From Scleropages formosus (lineage: Eukaryota > Chordata > Actinopteri > Osteoglossiformes > Osteoglossidae), in assembly GCF_900964775.1 (NCBI RefSeq), contig NC_041806.1, forward strand, positions 47,356,586 through 47,420,585: a stretch of 64,000 nt of DNA, written 5' to 3'. Within the stretch, counting starts at the first letter, position 1; the number at the start of each line of letters is the position of its first letter. Positions 25,456 through 37,802 of the stretch are shown here, in pieces. Made by a program: the position numbers and the translations under genes. Under the pieces are notes generated by a model. That model had not been told where the DNA came from. It was given only the letters and a program-made list of their open reading frames with translations, and did not search any database.

Positions 25456-26770
25456 ATGAAGCACCTCTGCGTCGTCGCTCTCATCTTCAGCGCCCTCGTC
25501 TCCCTGACGCTGAGTTACAGTACGTGCATCTTCTGTTTCCTGGTGCTCAGCTTGTGTTTCTCTCAGTCTCTCTTCTCTCAGATGTTTTCATTGTCATTTT
25601 CTGTCTTTCTTGTAAATTTTGGATTAGTGTCTCATCTGAGGGGGGGGGGTGGTGGCGCAGCGGGTTGAACCGGGTCCTGTTCTCCGATGGGTCTAGGGTC
25701 TGAGTCCCGCTTGGGGTGCCTTGCAGCGGACTGGCGTCCCGTCCTGGGTGTGTCCCCTCCCCCTTCAGCCTTACGCCCTATGTTGCCGGGTTAGGCTCCG
25801 GCTCGCAGCGACCCTGCTCAGGACAAGCAGTTCAGACGATGCTTGTGTGTCTCATCTATTCTTGGGCCACAGCTAAACAGAAGAAGTTCAGTTACTGATA
25901 TTTGGTACTAGTACTAAAAAGAAAACAATAGCTGAAGTTTACTTTCCTGAGGTGTAGAAACCAATGTCTGATTTTTGAAAAGTAATTATAATGTTGTTTC
26001 ATTTACAGGTGGCAGTGAAGCAGGAGTTTGCTGCTTTGAATTGTTCAAATCCAGAGTTCCAGCAAAATCGGTGTTAAGCGTTCAGGAAACAGATGAGAGA
26101 TGCCTCCTTCGTGCTGTGATGTAAGTGAGTCATTACACCATAACTTGATTCATGGAACAAGGAAATATGAGTTAAATGTATAAGCAGGTAAAATTTGAAC
26201 GCCGTCTTAAAACATGCATCTATTATTAGATTTCACAATTACTACTTCAAGTGTAATACAAATGAAAACATTAGTTTTTTTTAAAAAAAGGTTTTTGGTT
26301 TCTACCGGGGGGCGCAGTGGGTTGGACCGGGTCCCGCTCTTCAGTGGGTCTGGGGTTCGAGTCCCGTTTGGGGTGCCTTGCGACGGACTGGCGTCCCGTC
26401 CTGGGTGTGTCCCCTCCCCCTCCGGCCTTACGCCCTGTGTTGACGGGTAGGCTCTGGTTCCCCGCGACCCCGTATGGGACGAGCGGTTCCGAAAATGTGT
26501 GTGTTTTTGGTTTCTTTAGTTGATATCTAAAATCTTTGCCATCGACTGTTATTTATCATGTTAAAGAATGCAACCGCCCACGAGTAAAACCAGGAGTGTT
26601 TCCATCCAGAATTCAGCTCCTCATCTTCTGCATCAAGTCCTGTCTGCAGCATTTAAACTTTTTTTTTTTTTAACTTTTCCAGACTGCACACAGTAAAGAA
26701 GCAGATATGTGCGCACCCGTCACTGCCTTGGGTTCAGACAATAATGAAGAAAGTGAAGACAACCGCCTAA
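25456..26770 (+). CDS. CC chemokine CCL-2, three exons
   Basis: Predicted 87-residue secreted chemokine. Exons 25,456-25,519, 26,009-26,120 and 26,683-26,770 join in frame with GT-AG borders. Signal peptide in residues 1-20 ([20 protein letters not shown]); the mature chain starts SYSGSEAG-like and has the adjacent cysteine pair (VCCFELF), the third cysteine in DERCLLR and the fourth in KQICAHP, then the helix [11 protein letters not shown]. It ends right after the helix, so it is the shortest of the cluster. Introns 1 and 2 each hold a SINE-A. AATAAA lies at 27,062-27,067. Its nearest relative here is CCL-3. Expression is likely to be inflammation-linked given the promoter site, which is inference. 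Confidence 0.9.
25639..25850 (+). repeat. SINE-A copy in CCL-2 intron 1
   Basis: Full-length, G-run before the head, GTGTGTCT at the end. Flanking AGTGTCTCATCT and TGTGTCTCATCT may be the target duplication. Confidence 0.85.
26304..26503 (+). repeat. SINE-A copy in CCL-2 intron 2
   Basis: Flanked by a perfect 12-bp duplication TTTTTGGTTTCT at 26,292-26,303 and 26,504-26,515, so a recent insertion. Confidence 0.9.
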
Positions 26771-27357
26771 CCTGTGAGAAGGGAAACAACGCCTCCAGCA
26801 GCCTCTACAGGAATTACTTCTGGAGACAAAACTGCAGCACGCGCACTGACTTCTCCCTGATTGTGATAATGTTCTGAATTTACTGCAGCTTCTGTACACT
26901 GATGTTAGTTTGTTTACTAAGCTTTTATTTCTTTTTTGTCAGGATGTTAATGAAAAAATCCATGAGTATTCAAAAAGCAGTATCAAAATTAAGTTATAAG
27001 CTAGGCCACTCAGAAAATATGGATCTTTTGAGGTTTTATCGTTAATTTGCTGTGCAAATGAAATAAATATATACTGATAAAGACACAAGTTATGTGTGCT
27101 CTCATTATTATTCACTATGATGAAAAATCAGTTTCATGAACTGAAGCTGAATAGATCACATGATCAAGGGCTTCTAACAACCAGAATGTTGTGTTTCATA
27201 TACATTTATGAAGTTAGTAGTTGATTCCCTCCAATGTGAAATAATGCTGAGTAAACAAAAGTTCAGGAGGCAGGTTTAGTGGAGCAGTGTTCATTCAACA
27301 ATTCAAAATATTTTTAGTTGCCATTTTTCAACAATTCCTGCATACCAGTACATTTTT

Positions 27358-28255
27358 TTAGTAGATGCTTTTCTCCAAAGCGACTTACAATGGATACTAT
27401 GTAGTGTTATCAGCCCACACACATTATTCACCGTGGTGACTTACACTGCTGGATACATTACTTACACTGGGCCACTCATCCATACATCAGCGGGACGCAC
27501 TCTCTCTGTCACTCACACACTACGGGGGAACCTGAACCTCCTGTCTTTGGAGTGTGGGAGGAAACCAGAGCACCCAAAAGAAACACACACAGACACAACA
27601 TGCAAACTCCACAAAGACTGAGCAGGGATTGAACCCACATCTTCTTGCACCACCCATTTGCTGTGAGATAGCAGCGCTACTCACTATACCACTATGTTAG
27701 CAGTAAGATCGCTGTCATCCTGGTCGCATGGTGTTCTCACTCATGGCAGGTCCAAAATGAAAAATTTCTTGTTCTTGGTTCAAGTGTGGTGGAATAAACT
27801 TCTTGTTTCCTTCAGGAGTGCTGAATCCCTCATAGCATTCAAGAAAGGTCTCAGAACCATGTCTTTTAGAACAATTTCTCTCCTAATTTTATAAAAGTTA
27901 CATAAACTTACCCAATACCAAATGATCTATATAATTGTGTCGTATCACCTGGATGGTATAAGAGGATATGGGTTCAGTCCCCTCTCAGTTTGTGTGGAGT
28001 TTACTTGTTGTGCATGGGTTTCTTTATTGCTCTGGTTTCCTCCCACATCCAGAGGCATAGTAGTCACTGTAAGTCACTGTTGGGAAAAGTGTCTGCTAAA
28101 TGAATGAATATAAAATGTAATTTGGTGTAAATTTTGTGATATAGCCTCGCAGAAAAGTAACCCCGCCCCCAGCCTTACGCCCTGTGTTGCTGGGTTTGGC
28201 TGAGGCTCACCGTGACCTGGCTCAGGACAAGTAATTTCAGACTCTGTGTGCATTA
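27358..28255. repeat. SINE-C, LINE relic and SINE-A scrap
   Basis: Reversed SINE-C at 27,358-27,690; CR1/L2-group LINE relic at 27,690-27,890 (frame gives SFRSAESLIAFKKGLRT); plus-strand SINE-C-like tail at 27,950-28,115; 3' half of a SINE-A at 28,160-28,250. Confidence 0.65.
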
Positions 28256-28504
28256 GATTTCATTATTGGCATTACAGTTTTTAGGATTTATTTACTGAAT
28301 AAAGATTTTAATTAGCAGAAATGATGAATGGAGAAAATTTTTTATCTGTCAAGTTGGACACTGTGGAACCAGACACCTTGGATGGTAATCCATTCTGATC
28401 TGTGTAAAAACTGTGTCTCTATGAGATTCCACAAAATGAGTGGGTGCTGCTGCTGCCTTTTGTCACATCTGGACACGAGTCCGACATGGAGGGGGGGGTG
28501 TTGC

Positions 28505-29781
28505 TGTAATGTTCGAACATGAACGAAAAGTACAATAATGCTATAATGACCCACGTGGAGAATTTATTTAGACGTGCACAGTGCAAACTGCAAAGTACAG
28601 TGTAGAAACGACGAACGCGGGACAAAGAGACATGCATAGTATTTTCACAAGGGATGAAAAGTGAAACACGAATCTATGAGTGGGATTGAATACGGAGGTG
28701 TGTCAAAATACCGGGCTGGAGCACAAAAGGCAGGAGTAACGCTAACAAGACAGAAATTCGGGCCCATCAACGCCTCTACTTCCTCAGGCGTCTGAAGAAA
28801 TTCAGGATGTCCACTACAGTCCTCACCACTTTCTACAGGTGTGCTGTGGAGTCCATCCTCACAGGGTGTATTACATCCTGGGGTGGCAGCTGCTCCATAC
28901 AGGACAAGAAAGCCCTACAGAGGGTGGTCAAAATAGCTCAGGAAACCATCTGCACACAAGTACCAGCAGTCGAGGACACCTACATCACACGCTGCCTCAG
29001 AAAGACGATGCACATCGTGAGAGACCATAGTCACCCTGCACAGGCACTTTTCTCTTCCCTACCATCTGCAAAACGGCTTAGCTCTATTCGAACCCGCACC
29101 GCTAGGTACAGGAATAGCTTTTACCCCACTGCTGTAAGAGTATACAAGACTAACCAATATGCCACCTTTAGTAACTAGAGTTGGACTGCTCCACCCAAGC
29201 ACACTGGTAAATTACACTGCCACTTCAAGCATTCGCATTCTCATCCTCACGTTCCAAGTTCTCTGGCTGTCAACTGGTATTATGGTTATTACTATTGCAT
29301 TACTCACTGTCATCGTCAGTGTCATTGTTTTGTTTTGTGCAGTATTTCTATTGTCTTTGTCTTTGCCTATAGTCTGTGGAGAAGCATTCAATAAGAATTT
29401 CGTGATACTTGTACAGGGTACTTGTACCTATGACAATAAATTTGAAACTTGGCTGGAAAATAAACACATATGGGGCAAGACTTGGGAAATAGGTGCGTAA
29501 TTAGGTTCACTAGGAAATCACAATCAAACGATGATTAAGAGTCGCGACGATGATGAAGAGTCGGGATCCAGCCTCAGTCGTTTGTTCCTTTCATGCTCCA
29601 CTAATGACCAGATTATGAACAGGTGCAGGGGTCTGGGTGCATGGCACTAAGTGGCACCGAGTGGCGCCTTCTCTGGCCTATACGGGTATTGCCGCTATGG
29701 GTCACGACACCTTCATGCTGGACTTGAACTCCATGCAGGTGTGCAGGAATGATCTGCTGGGGTCTGGTGTGGGGCGTGACA
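28505..29781 (-). mobile_element. Gypsy-type solo LTR (fossil), split by a LINE
   Basis: The two outer parts (28,505-28,740 and 29,505-29,781) resemble the start and end of the LTR of the Ty3/Gypsy element at 40.8 kb (AAAATACCGG, AAGTGGCACCGAGTGGCGCC, terminal GTGACA). The LINE piece between them is a later insertion. Boundaries are inferred; no clean target duplication was found. Confidence 0.4.
28745..29450 (+). mobile_element. 5'-truncated L2-type LINE
   Basis: The frame at 28,807-29,178 reads STTVLTTFYRCAVESILTGC, then TSWGGSC and QDKKALQRVVKIAQETI, the C-terminal end of L2/CR1-group reverse transcriptases, finishing with RTARYRNSFYPTAV. The 3' untranslated end carries TACCTATGACAATAAA. 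Everything upstream of the last quarter of the protein is missing. Confidence 0.75.
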
Positions 29782-29789
29782 CTCTGTCA

Positions 29790-31634
29790 TCTCCGTGCAT
29801 CTTGTACATAAGGGAACTCAATGAACATATATAAAAGCAGAAAGATTACACAGAAAATAGTAAAAAAGTAATCGGTTTTTGCTCTTCATTTCTCAAAAAA
29901 ATTGTACTCTGTGATTGTAGAAATGTACAGCTGTACTGAGAGTGATGAAATTCTATTAATACTGGGACAATCATACTAGCCGGCATTTCTGTATTAACTT
30001 TCATTTTGGAAGGATTTGATTTGATAATTAAGCGCTTTTGATGGAAAATATCTATTTTCAAGACCAATTTAAAATTTACAAATTTTTTAAGGTACAATCA
30101 AAAATCGTGCACTTTTCCAGGCCTGTGTGGATCATGTCAGGAACTCTGGCAACATTTTGTCAGGTCTAAAGGCAAAAATATCTATCCATTGTTGATCCAC
30201 TACAAATCCTCTTGGTGACTCATTAATAAATTAATTAATAAACAATTCTTACCTTCCTTTGAAAGTTTTTAACCACGAGAAGACAAGGACTGAGAAGGAT
30301 TGTTAAGCTAAATGCTAAACAGTCAAATGTCAGTCCTCCAGTATTGCACACTGCGGAGCTATTCACCTGATGTAGCCTCAGTTTCGAATTGCATAATTCA
30401 GTGATTTATCACAATTTTAATATATGAATAATTTAAAAATTATTCATAGAAATTTAACATAATTCAAGAGATTACTGTCTTTGCGTATTTTCCATCAAAT
30501 GTATGCACAGACACATATACAGAACTACCAAGCCCAGTGCTAGAAAGAAACATATTGAGGATATCCTGAAGACATCCTCTGACATCCTAATGGAGCTTTA
30601 TTATAATGACTTACATTTGGGGGATTCCTTTATTTGTCTTAGTAACAAAGTTGTCCAACGAATGTCCTCTGGACCTTCCCCCAAAAGGGGACATGATGGG
30701 ACCCTCCAGGGGGCATACGCTGGGTGTCGCTTGTTTGCTAGGAGGTGGTTGTGTTGTTCAGGATGTTAGCATTTAATGAGAGGGATTTTGGATATTGTCA
30801 AAGGAAATTGGAAAACAATTACAGCATATATATATATATCATACTTTTACAACATAGTGTTAAAATGTAAGGAAATTCATAAATTACACTTTGTAAAATC
30901 ATACATTTACATTTACATTTATTCATTTAGCAGACACTTTTCTCCAAAGCAATGTTCATCTCATAAAAAATACAATTTGTGCAATACATTAGGAGAAAGA
31001 GAAACATAATTGCAGACTTGCAAATTTTTTTTGATTTTTCAGCCAAGTTATGAGTGCAAAAAGTTGAAAACTCGCTGTCATAAGATATACACATGTAGAC
31101 TCTTGCAATGGCTCTTCGGAATAAAGAATGTTGTTACAGTCTGGGGTGCTGTCGGAGTGGCTAAAGCATCTCACAAGATTACACTTAGAAGATAGCAATT
31201 CAGGATTAAGTGTGTTGCAATAGAAATTCAGAAAAAAAATGGACAAGTCCAGACACCATCATTCAGGAAGTGAAAGTTATATAAAGGTAAGAACAGATTA
31301 AAGGAAAAAGCAAAATAATGAGGGAAACATGATGATTACTGAAGAATAATCATCATCAATAACCTTACGAAAACTACACCCGTAACGGATTTTATCAATG
31401 TGGGTAGCATTGTCCCTTATTTGACATATTTGTTCATGAAAATTAACAATATTACATCATAAATGTAACAATAATTTACCCGATTGAAGAGCTGGGTGAC
31501 TTTTAAGGGAGCTATTTACTATATGAATCAAAGGCTTGTGAATACAGTAACTAACCCTATACCATTAGCTGATTCGAAGCTCTCTGTATCATGGAAATAT
31601 ATGGGTATTTGTGGCATTCATTCACTGTTGAGCG
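29790..31634. other. Intergenic, L2-type tail only
   Basis: A reversed L2-type LINE tail starts at about 30,905 (CATTTAGCAGACACTTTTCT) and runs to about 31,020. A (TA)n stretch lies at 30,822-30,839. No gene found. Confidence 0.4.
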
Positions 31635-32042
31635 ACTCCGTATGGGACAAGCAGTTCAGAAAATGTGTGTGTATTTGTGGCATTGCAATAGTACACTGGT
31701 GACATATTATTTCCTCTAGTGACTGCATGGCGATGGGCTGACATCAGAAACAGGGTGATGTCACCCTGACTAGCCCAAGTCAAAAACTCACAGCCCAGAA
31801 GCTAGGAGGCACCAGCATTAGCCCTGTGTTACATTCGTTCATTCATAGAGCTGTGTAACTTTCACCGTAGAATCCATGTGCTTTGCTCAAGCTTTCTACG
31901 GCAGGAGCAGGGACTCAAGCCCAAGGCCTCTGAGTACTAGGATGCTAGTCCATCAGAAGGTACCCCAAGCAGGACTCAGACCCCAGACCCACTACACAGA
32001 GGTCTATTGGCTAAACTCGCTGCACCGTCGCACCCCCCCCCC
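31635..32042. repeat. SINE scraps
   Basis: A SINE-A tail at 31,635-31,676, a reversed SINE-B-like piece at about 31,840-31,950, and a reversed SINE-A head at 31,958-32,042 ending in a C-run. Confidence 0.55.
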
Positions 32043-32551
32043 CACAGCATAAACAGAACAAGGTAAATCAGCTAAATGGACAGCAGACAGAAAGAAGGAG
32101 AGCAGTGTTAAACCCTAGTCAAAGAAAGCAGAAGTATGAGAGAGAATGACCACGTTCCATAGGCAAACCAGGCAGTCACTGAGGATTTATGATTCTTTGT
32201 ATACAATGATCAACAATCTCTCTATTAAGCGTATTACGAAACAAGCAACTACAACTAAATAAACATTAACAGAACTAGAGTTATTACCAAAACGATTCAG
32301 TAAAAATTCAAATAGCCCTAACATGGATCAACAAAAATTAACAAGAAATTGCTGTGATGGCATGTTTCTGTCATTTCTAAAAGAAGCGAAGATGTACAGG
32401 AAAGGTGGGCAGTGAGTCATATACACAATTTTAAACTGATAGTAAGATGTCCTTTGTTATAAAAATGCATCAACCGCAGCACCATATCACTGTGAGGTCA
32501 CTTTCTTCCACACATGTCCAGTTCTTAACCTTGGTCAGGAGTAGTTTCCCT

Positions 32552-32635
32552 GGGATTTCCCTTTCGCGTGCGATGCAGCGTAGGACGAAAAACGTGGGCC
32601 ACTGTGGAAAGTCAGGGGTTGCTGGACCCATAAAA
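32552..32635 (+). promoter_or_regulatory. CCL-3 promoter: NF-kB-type site and TATA-like box
   Basis: GGGATTTCCC (32,552-32,561) and CATAAAA (32,629-32,635), the same arrangement as CCL-2. Confidence 0.6.
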
Positions 32636-33311
32636 GGTGGGTGGCCACGGCTCCACGATCAGAACAGCTTCACCTCGGGGCTGAACAGAAAGAGACCACC
32701 AGACAACACGAAGCATCTCTGCGTCGCTGCTCTCGTCCTCGGCGCCCTAGTGTCCCTGACGCTGTGTAACAGTACGTACATCTTCTGTTTCCTGGGTGCT
32801 CAGCTCGTGTTTCTCTCAGTCTCTCAGTTCTTTTTATCATAATTTTCTTTCTTGTAAATTTTCGTTTAATGTCTCATCTGTTCTCGGGCCACAGCTAAAC
32901 AGAAGAAGTTCAGTTACTGATATTTGGTACCAGCACTAAAAAGAAAACAATAGCTGAAGTTTACTTTCCTGAGGTGCAGAAACCAATGTCTGATTTTTGA
33001 AAAGTAATTATAATGTTGTTTCATTTGCAGATGCCAATAATCCACCAGTTTGCTGCTCTGAATTGTTGAAATCCAGAGTTCCAGCAAAATCTGTGTCAAG
33101 CTTTGAGGAAACAGATGTGACATGCCCTCTTCGTGGTGTGATGTAAGTGTGTCGTAATACCATTACTTGATTTATGGAATGAGAAAAAATTTAGTGAAAT
33201 CTATAAGCCAGTTGGTAAAGTTTATTGTAATTCCATCTTAAAATATGCATTTTACAAGGTGAAATGTATTATTATTCTGAATATATTTTGAAAGAGTATC
33301 TTCCTCCGCTT

Positions 33312-34766
33312 TTATCCGGGGCCGGGTCGCGGGGGCAGCAGTCCTAGCAGAGTCCTCCAGACTTCCCTCTCCCCGCACACCTCCTCCAGTTCCTCTGGGG
33401 GAACCCCAAGGCGTTCCCAGGCCAGCCGGGAGACATAGTCTCTCCAACGTGTCCTGGGTCTGCCCCGAGGCCTCCTCCCAGTGGGACAAGCCTGGAACAC
33501 CTCCCCAGGGAGGCGTCCAGGAGGCATCCGGAACAGATGCCCGAGCCACCTCAACTGGCTCCTCTCGATGCGGAGGAGCAGCGGCTCTACTCCGAGCTCT
33601 TCCCAGGTGACTGAGCTCCTCACCCTATCCCTAAGGGTGCGCCCAGCCACTCTGCGGAGGAAACTCATTTCTGCTGCTTGTATCCGCGATCTCATTCTTT
33701 CGGTCATGATCCAGAGTTCATGACCATAGGTGAGGGTAGGAACGTAGATCGACCGGTAAATTGAGAGCTTCGCCTTACGACTCAGCTCCCTCTTCACCAC
33801 AACAGACCGGTACAATGACTGCATTACTGCGGACGCCGCACCGATCCGTCTGTAAACCTGCCGCTCCATTTTTCCCTCACTCGTGAACAAGACCCCAAGA
33901 TACTTAAACTCCTCCACTTGAGGGAGCAACTCCCCCCTAACCCGGAGGGGGCAATCCACCTTTTTCCGACTGAGAACCATGGCCTCGGATTTGGAGGTGC
34001 TGATTCTCATCCCCGCCGCTTCGCGCTCGGCTGCAAACCTCCCCAGTGCACGCTGCAAGTCTTGACTTGATGAAGCCAACAGGACCACATCGTCCGCAAA
34101 ATGCAGAGACGAGATCTCGCGGCCACCAAAACAGACACCCTCCGTTCCCTGACTGCGCCTAGAAATTCTGTCCATAAAGATAATGAACAGAATCGGTGAC
34201 AAAGGGCAGCCCTGGCGGAGTCCAACATGCACCGGGAACAGGTCTGACTTACTGCCGGCAATGCGAACCAAGCTCCTGCTCCGGTCATACAGGGAACGAA
34301 CAGCCCGTAGCAACGAGCCCCGAACCCCATAATCCCGAAGTACCCCCCACAGGATGCCACGAGGGACACGGTCGAATGCCTTCTCCAGGTCCACAAAACA
34401 CATATGGACTGGTTGGGCAAACTCCCACGAACCCTCCAGCACCCTAGTGAGGGTATAGAGCTGGTCCAGTGTTCCACAGCCAGGGCGAAAACCGCATTGC
34501 TCCTCCTGAATCCGAGGTTCGACTATCGGTCGGATTCTCCTTTCCAGTACCCTGGCATAGACTTTCCCAGGGAGGCTAAGGAGTGTGATCCCCCTGTAGT
34601 TGGAACACAATCTCCGGTCCCCCTTCTTAAAAAGAGGGACCACCACCCCGGTCTGCCAGTCCAGAGGCACCGTTCCCGAACTCCACGCGATGCTGCAGAG
34701 GCGTGTCAGCCAAGACAGCCCCACAACATCCAGAGACTTGAGAAACTCGAGGCGGATCTCATCCAC
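33312..34766 (-). CDS. Rex3 reverse transcriptase region
   Basis: The 484-codon frame copies the element's RNA into DNA at the nick. Visible blocks: [64 protein letters not shown], the catalytic FADDVVLLA, and the C-terminal [11 protein letters not shown]. It belongs to the same polyprotein as the endonuclease frame, which it overlaps by 8 bp in another frame. Confidence 0.85.
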   Translation of the reverse strand: MDEIRLEFLKSLDVVGLSWLTRLCSIAWSSGTVPLDWQTGVVVPLFKKGDRRLCSNYRGITLLSLPGKVYARVLERRIRPIVEPRIQEEQCGFRPGCGTLDQLYTLTRVLEGSWEFAQPVHMCFVDLEKAFDRVPRGILWGVLRDYGVRGSLLRAVRSLYDRSRSLVRIAGSKSDLFPVHVGLRQGCPLSPILFIIFMDRISRRSQGTEGVCFGGREISSLHFADDVVLLASSSQDLQRALGRFAAEREAAGMRISTSKSEAMVLSRKKVDCPLRVRGELLPQVEEFKYLGVLFTSEGKMERQVYRRIGAASAVMQSLYRSVVVKRELSRKAKLSIYRSIYVPTLTYGHELWIMTERMRSRIQAAEMSFLRRVAGRTLRDRVRSSVTWEELGVEPLLLRIERSQLRWLGHLFRMPPGRLPGEVFQACPTGRRPRGRPRTRWRDYVSRLAWERLGVPPEELEEVCGEREVWRTLLGLLPPRPGPG

Positions 34767-36489
34767 CCCCGGAGCCTTGCCACCGAGGAGTTTTTTTGAC
34801 TACCTCAGCAACTTCAGCCAGGGTAATGGACGAGTCCCCCTCCGAGTCCCCAGCCTCAGCTTCCTCTACGGAAGGCGTGTCGGAGGGATTGAGGAGATCC
34901 TCAAAGTACTCCTTCCACCGCCCGAGAACATCCTCAGCTGAGGTCAGCAGCGCACCACTTCCACTGTAAACAGTGTTCGTGGAACACCGCTTCCCCCCTC
35001 TGAGTCGCCGGACGGTTTGCCAGAATCTCTTTGAGGCCGACTGAAAGTCTTCCTCCATGGCCTCACCGAACTCCTCCCAAGCCCGAGTTTTTGCCGCGGC
35101 GACTGCCAGAGCCGCGCTCCGTTTGGCCCGTCGGTACCTGTCAGCTGCTTCAGGGGTCCCATGAGCCAGCCAGGCCCGATAGAACTCCTTCTTCAGCTTG
35201 ACGGCATCCCTTACTTCCGGTGTCCACCACCGTGTTCGGGGATTGCCGCCGCGACAGGCGCCGGAGACCTTATGGCCGCAGCTCCGAACCGCCGCCCCGA
35301 CAATGGAGGAGCGGAACATAGTCCATTCGGACTCGATGTCCCCCACCTCCCTCGGGACCTGGTTGAAGCTCTGTCGGAGGTGGGAGTTGAAGACCTCTCT
35401 GACAGGGGCCTCCGCCAAACGTTCCCAACAGACCCTCACTATGCGTTTGGGCCTGCCAGGTCTGTCCAGCTTTTTCCCCCGCCATCGAATCCAACTCACC
35501 ACCAGGTGGTGATCAGTTGACAGCTCAGCCCCTCTCTTCACCCGAGTGTCCAAGACATATGGCCTAAGGTCAGAAGAAACGACTACAAAGTCGATCATCG
35601 ACCTCTGACCTAGGGTGTCCTGGTGCCAAGTGCACTGATGGACACCCTTATGCATGAACATGATGTTCGTTATGGATAAACCGTGACTAGCACAGAAATC
35701 CAATAACAACTCACCGCTCGGGTTCAGATCAGGGAGGCCGTTCCTCCCAATCACGCCCCTCCAGGTATCACTGTCGCTGCCCACGTGGGCGTTAAAGTCC
35801 CCCAGTAGAACGACAGAGTCCCCAGTGGGAGCGCTTTCCAGCACGCCCCCCAGGGACTCTAAAAAGGCCGGGTACTCTACACTGCCGCTAGGCGCATAAG
35901 CACAAACGACAGTGAGAGACCGTTCCCTGACCCGAAGGCGTAGGGAGATGACCCTCTCATTCACCGGGGTAGACTCCAACACATGGCGGCTGAACTGGGG
36001 GGCTATTAATAAGCCCACATCAGCCCGCCGCCTCTCACCTTGGGCAACGCCAGAATAGTGGAGAGTCCACCCTCGATCGAGAAGAGTGGTTCCAGAACCC
36101 AAGCTGTGAGTGGAAGTGAGCCCGACTATATCTAGACGGTATCTCTCAACTTCCCGCACCAGCTCAGGCTCCTTCCCCGCCAGTGAGGTGACATTCCAAG
36201 TCCCAAAAACCAGAGTTGGCGCCCGAGGTTTGGGTCGGCCGGGCACTCGGCCCCGACCACCGCCCAAATCACAATGCACCGGCCCCTTACGGTTTCTCCG
36301 GCAGGTGGTGAGCCCACCGAAGAGTGGCTCCACGTCATGGCTTCGGGCTGAGCCCGGCCAGGCCCCGTGGGCATAGACCTGGCCACCAGGCGCTCGCATG
36401 CGAGCCCCCCCCCCAGGCCTGGCTCCAGGGTGGGGCCCCGGTGACCCCATACCGGGCGGGGTAAACGAAAGCCTTGATTTTTTCCTCAT
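34759..36489 (-). CDS. Rex3 endonuclease region
   Basis: The 576-codon frame holds the AP endonuclease that nicks the target [11 protein letters not shown] (about residue 96), GLTSTHS, the catalytic [12 protein letters not shown] and the terminal STDHHLV. Linker sequence follows up to [12 protein letters not shown] and LRGGKRCS. The frame leaves the family's normal reading at a T-run on the plus strand (34,791-34,797, seven bases), where one base less would keep reading into the reverse transcriptase. This is either a one-base insertion or a homopolymer read error. The start is uncertain because RTE elements often start internally. Confidence 0.8.
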   Translation of the reverse strand: MRKKSRLSFTPPGMGSPGPHPGARPGGGARMRAPGGQVYAHGAWPGSARSHDVEPLFGGLTTCRRNRKGPVHCDLGGGRGRVPGRPKPRAPTLVFGTWNVTSLAGKEPELVREVERYRLDIVGLTSTHSLGSGTTLLDRGWTLHYSGVAQGERRRADVGLLIAPQFSRHVLESTPVNERVISLRLRVRERSLTVVCAYAPSGSVEYPAFLESLGGVLESAPTGDSVVLLGDFNAHVGSDSDTWRGVIGRNGLPDLNPSGELLLDFCASHGLSITNIMFMHKGVHQCTWHQDTLGQRSMIDFVVVSSDLRPYVLDTRVKRGAELSTDHHLVVSWIRWRGKKLDRPGRPKRIVRVCWERLAEAPVREVFNSHLRQSFNQVPREVGDIESEWTMFRSSIVGAAVRSCGHKVSGACRGGNPRTRWWTPEVRDAVKLKKEFYRAWLAHGTPEAADRYRRAKRSAALAVAAAKTRAWEEFGEAMEEDFQSASKRFWQTVRRLRGGKRCSTNTVYSGSGALLTSAEDVLGRWKEYFEDLLNPSDTPSVEEAEAGDSEGDSSITLAEVAEVVKKTPRWQGSGGG

Positions 36490-36663
36490 AAGGGGTTTTT
36501 GAACCGCGCTTTGTCTCGTCTGTCATCCAGGACCTGTCTGCCATATGGGAGACCCTACCAGGGGCATATAGCCCCAGACAACATAGCTCCTGGACTCATT
36601 CAGGCACTCAAACCCTCCACCACGGTAAGGTGATTTTGAAAGAGTAATACATGTAATATTTTT

Positions 36664-36992
36664 GTGGCGCATGGCACTCTGTGTTCGGATGGGGCAAAGA
36701 AGGATGCACAGGCAGCATTCATTTCGAACATTTTATTAGAAAACCGACACACTGGGAAATAATACTCTCAGTCCGAGGACCCCGTTTCCTCAAGGACCTG
36801 CACCTCCAGCCAGCTTTCCCAGCCTGCTTAGCGCCCCCAGGTTTTCTTTTCCACACAGTACCAGACAGACATCCCATTAGTTTCCCCATAAACTGGCCTA
36901 ATGATTTATCCCTCTATTTACAATTTACCCACAGTTGAACTATTTACAATAAACAAATCTTCCTGCCCAAACACACAGTAACGCGGGTCATT
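36664..36992. repeat. LTR-like repeat (fossil), pair with 46,239-46,539
   Basis: Shares with the 46.2-kb copy the blocks AGGCAGCATTCAT, GAGGACCCCGTTTCCTCAAG-like and CTATTTACA. Possibly an LTR; family not assigned. Confidence 0.45.
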
Positions 36993-37164
36993 AAATTTTG
37001 GTTTTTTTCTTTTTTTTTTTTTTTAATTTTTGCAGCAAACATATAAAATCTTTCTCATTAAATATTTTTTGTCATGCTGAAGAATACAAGAACATATCAC
37101 AAATGCAGCTCCTCGTCGTCTACATCAGTTCCTGTCTGCACCATTTAAACTTGTGTTTATTATT

Positions 37165-37379
37165 TTTCGGGTGGGGGTGCACTGGTGCAGTGGGTTTGAC
37201 CGGGTCCTGCTCTCTGGTGGGTCTGGCGTTCAAGTTCCGCTTGGGGTGCCTTGCGACGGACTGGCGTCCTGTCTTGGGTGTGTCCCCTCCCCCTCCAGCC
37301 TTATGCCCTATGTTGCTGGGTTAGGCTCTGGCTCACTGCAACCCTGCTTGGGACAAGTGGTTTCAGTTTGTGTGTGTGT
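37165..37379 (+). repeat. SINE-A copy against the CCL-3 exon 3 acceptor
   Basis: Full-length SINE-A whose GT tail stops about 16 bp upstream of the AG at 37,394-37,395. In CCL-2 the same place is an unbroken pyrimidine tract. Confidence 0.9.
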
Positions 37380-37802
37380 CTTCTTACTTTTCCAGACTGC
37401 ACACAGTTAAGAAGCGTCAGATATGTGTTGACTCGTCAGAGCGTTGGGTTCAGGAAATAATGAAGAAACTGCCGAAAACTGCTTCTCCTGCGTGAGAAGG
37501 GAAACAGCACCACCAGTGGCCTCTATAGGGATCAGTTCTGGAGACTAAACTTCAGCGGCACGCGGACTGACTTTAGTCTGACTGTGGTCAAATAATGTTT
37601 ATAATTTAATTTACTTCAGCTGTTGTACACAGATTAGTTATGTGATCAGTGAGCTAAGTTTTCTTTTTCCTCTTTCTCACGGTGTTAACAACAGTGCTAA
37701 TGCAGGTTAAGACCTATATTAAAAGCAGGATACAAACTGGGACACTCAGGAAAGATGTGTTTTGCTGAGTTTATCATTTATTTGCTGTGTGAATTAAATA
37801 AA

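Larger units (their letters stand above)
33299..36632 (-). mobile_element. Rex3 (RTE clade) LINE, apparently full length
   Basis: Flanked by a perfect 14-bp target duplication ATTTTGAAAGAGTA at 33,285-33,298 and 36,633-36,646. It has an untranslated 5' part, an AP-type endonuclease and a reverse transcriptase. The strand-specific words CGGTGACAAAGGGCAGCCCT and the complement of GCAGACCGGGGTGGTGGT are the conserved Rex3 primer sites of the literature, which fixes the family. The 3' end lacks the usual GGATG repeats. Two long frames remain, so little mutation has accumulated: a young copy. Confidence 0.92.
32708..37495 (+). pseudogene. CC chemokine CCL-3, start codon lost, giant intron 2
   Basis: Exons 32,708-32,771, 33,031-33,142 and 37,396-37,495 join in frame to 91 codons and keep the signal peptide pattern (KHLCVAALVLGALVSLTL), the CC pair (PVCCSELL), the third and fourth cysteines (VTCPLRG, RQICVDS) and the helix ERWVQEIMKKL. 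The codon that is ATG in its sisters is ACG here, and no other ATG lies between the TATA-like box and the signal peptide. Intron 2 is 4.25 kb instead of 0.3-0.6 kb because it holds a Rex3 LINE, an LTR-like repeat and a SINE-A that ends about 16 bp before the acceptor. AATAAA is at 37,797-37,802. The frame is otherwise clean, so loss is recent, or ACG is used as a weak start. Closest to CCL-2. Confidence 0.75.

Noticed and set aside
32447-32707. Upstream in-frame ATG that could extend CCL-3
   Set aside because: It lies upstream of the TATA-like box, so it should not be in the transcript, and it would bury the signal peptide.
33481-36376. Long plus-strand frames over the Rex3 region
   Set aside because: Antisense shadows of the Rex3 endonuclease and reverse transcriptase frames in GC-rich sequence.
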